DNA of 35,141 nucleotides. It comes from Haloplanus vescus (GTDB taxonomy: Archaea > Halobacteriota > Halobacteria > Halobacteriales > Haloferacaceae). The notes beneath the pieces were generated by a model, which saw only the letters and a list, made by a program, of their open reading frames with translations, searched no databases and was not told the DNA's origin. Positions 34,543 to 35,141 of this stretch are shown here, in pieces. The stretch lies in the NCBI RefSeq assembly GCF_900107665.1, contig NZ_FNQT01000008.1, forward strand, positions 1 to 35,141, in the 5' to 3' direction. Every line of letters begins with the position of its first letter. Positions within the stretch are counted from its first letter, which is position 1. The position numbers were made by a program, and so were the translations under genes.

Positions 34543-34893
34543 ATGCCCTCCAGTGAGCCCACTCTCTTCCGCCCCGGAATCCTCCTCGTACTCGTCGGTG
34601 TGGGTGCCCTCGTGATTTCCGACGCCCCGATGCTGGCACTCGGTGAGTATCGCGTCTCGATGGGCCTTCTCATCGGGGTGCTCAGCGGACTGTGTCTTCT
34701 CGTCCCGGTCATCTCTCATTACCGAAATGGAGAGACGCGTGAATCCCTACAGTGGGGCCTGTTCGCCGTCGGAATTCCGTTATCCCTTCTCAATCAGGCG
34801 ATACTCTCGTGGCTCGGTCTCCTCGTGATTGCCGGCAGTCTCGGCATCGGGTGGGGCATCGACCGTCGGATACGCGGGCGCATTTCGGCGTGA
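34543..34893 (+). CDS. Small membrane protein
   Basis: 116 aa from ATG 34543. A TTG at 34513 in frame would add 10 polar residues and is less likely. Hydrophobic segments at about 12-30 (GILLVLVGVGALVISDAPML), about 36-58 (VSMGLLIGVLSGLCLLVPVI), and two more in the C-terminal half (LQWGLFAVGIPLSLL and ILSWLGLLVIAGSLGIGWGI) give about four helices, ending in an Arg-rich cytoplasmic tail (DRRIRGRISA). No family was recognised. It is convergent with the pilin 3' end, so it might, but need not, relate to the surface function. Confidence 0.6.
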   Translation: MPSSEPTLFRPGILLVLVGVGALVISDAPMLALGEYRVSMGLLIGVLSGLCLLVPVISHYRNGETRESLQWGLFAVGIPLSLLNQAILSWLGLLVIAGSLGIGWGIDRRIRGRISA

Positions 34894-35009
34894 GCCAGCG
34901 CCCACTATCGACGGACTATGCCTTCAACTTGTCGTGGCGCTCACAAATTGTGAACGGAGAATAATCCGAGCAGTCCAAACTTAGCGCTATGGGACTGATC
35001 CTATTCTAC

Positions 35010-35141
35010 CTATTTGCACTTGTCAGGTTTTCCCCCCGGATAAGGTGGTGAACACTCAGGCGTAGACGTGGGTGTCGAAGTTGGCGTAGACGTGGGTGTC
35101 GAAGTTGGCGTAGACGTGGGTGTCGAAGTTGGCGTAGACGT
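35010..35141 (-). CDS. Archaeal type IV pilin, 3' part (enters from the right edge)
   Basis: Read leftward from the right edge, this open frame encodes TSTP repeats in the same codons as the left-end pilin. It then ends with a short tail (ECSPPYPGGKPDKCK) and a TAG at 35012-35010. The tail has two Cys and is rich in Pro, Gly and Lys. If the 83-base terminal identity is merged, the codon phase is preserved and the whole gene is 597 nt, exactly 199 codons including the stop. The Pro/Thr stalk would separate the pilin body from the Cys-containing tip and is a likely glycosylation target, as is common for Thr-rich archaeal surface stalks (inference). Confidence 0.75.
   Translation of the reverse strand, partial: TSTPTSTPTSTPTSTPTSTPTSTPTSTPECSPPYPGGKPDKCK
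35059..35141. repeat. 24-nt tandem repeat, right terminal copy
   Basis: Three full units plus 11 bases of the same 24-nt unit, identical to bases 1-83. A terminal direct repeat of this kind is the usual sign of a circular molecule assembled as a line, though here the overlap lies wholly inside a tandem repeat. Confidence 0.95.

Overview
The window reads as a complete haloarchaeal extrachromosomal element. The signs are acidic proteins throughout, short TATA-type promoters with several apparently leaderless genes, a haloarchaeal type IV pilin, a DUF5817 protein, and a haloarchaeal type I-B CRISPR repeat. The first 83 and last 83 bases are identical and lie inside a 24-nt tandem repeat. Merging these ends joins two partial pilin ORFs into one intact 198-codon frame, so I infer a circular plasmid-like replicon of about 35,058 bp. 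No rRNA or tRNA gene was seen.

Layout. 1-2.5 kb: the pilin 5' part, a decayed stretch, and a protein-kinase-like gene with degenerate catalytic motifs. 2.9-4.6 kb: a small winged-helix protein, a small membrane protein, and a tyrosine recombinase with all six catalytic residues. 4.8-11 kb: stability genes, comprising a UPF0175/DUF3368 toxin-antitoxin pair, ParA with a small partner, an orphan HicB, a VapBC-type pair, an MrfA/YprA-like helicase, and a zinc-finger HNH protein with a small upstream partner. 12-14.5 kb: an origin-like stretch (opposed C-tract and G-tract, AT-rich segment, two 44-bp iteron-like repeats) in front of a 644-aa IS4-type DDE protein that may be the replication initiator. 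14.8-15.1 kb: two tiny overlapping zinc-ribbon genes.

15.1-29.8 kb (about 40% of the element) is the CRISPR-Cas locus. It has a two-spacer, reverse-oriented mini-array whose leader side has been cut off, a divergent broken gene that runs into the cut repeat, the complete operon cas6-cas8b-cas7-cas5-cas3-cas4-cas1-cas2, a leader, and an array of 68 repeats and 67 spacers on the + strand. The locus is bracketed by two diverged 67-bp direct repeats with the same internal spacing, which suggests it arrived or was rearranged as a cassette.

29.8-35 kb holds a DUF6788-type small protein behind an inverted repeat, a 600-bp non-coding stretch with strong palindromes, a 1110-aa DUF5817 zinc-ribbon/winged-helix protein with a highly structured upstream region (a second origin candidate), a small membrane protein, and the pilin 3' end. 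Overall the element combines partition, addiction, recombination and immunity, with one cell-surface protein.
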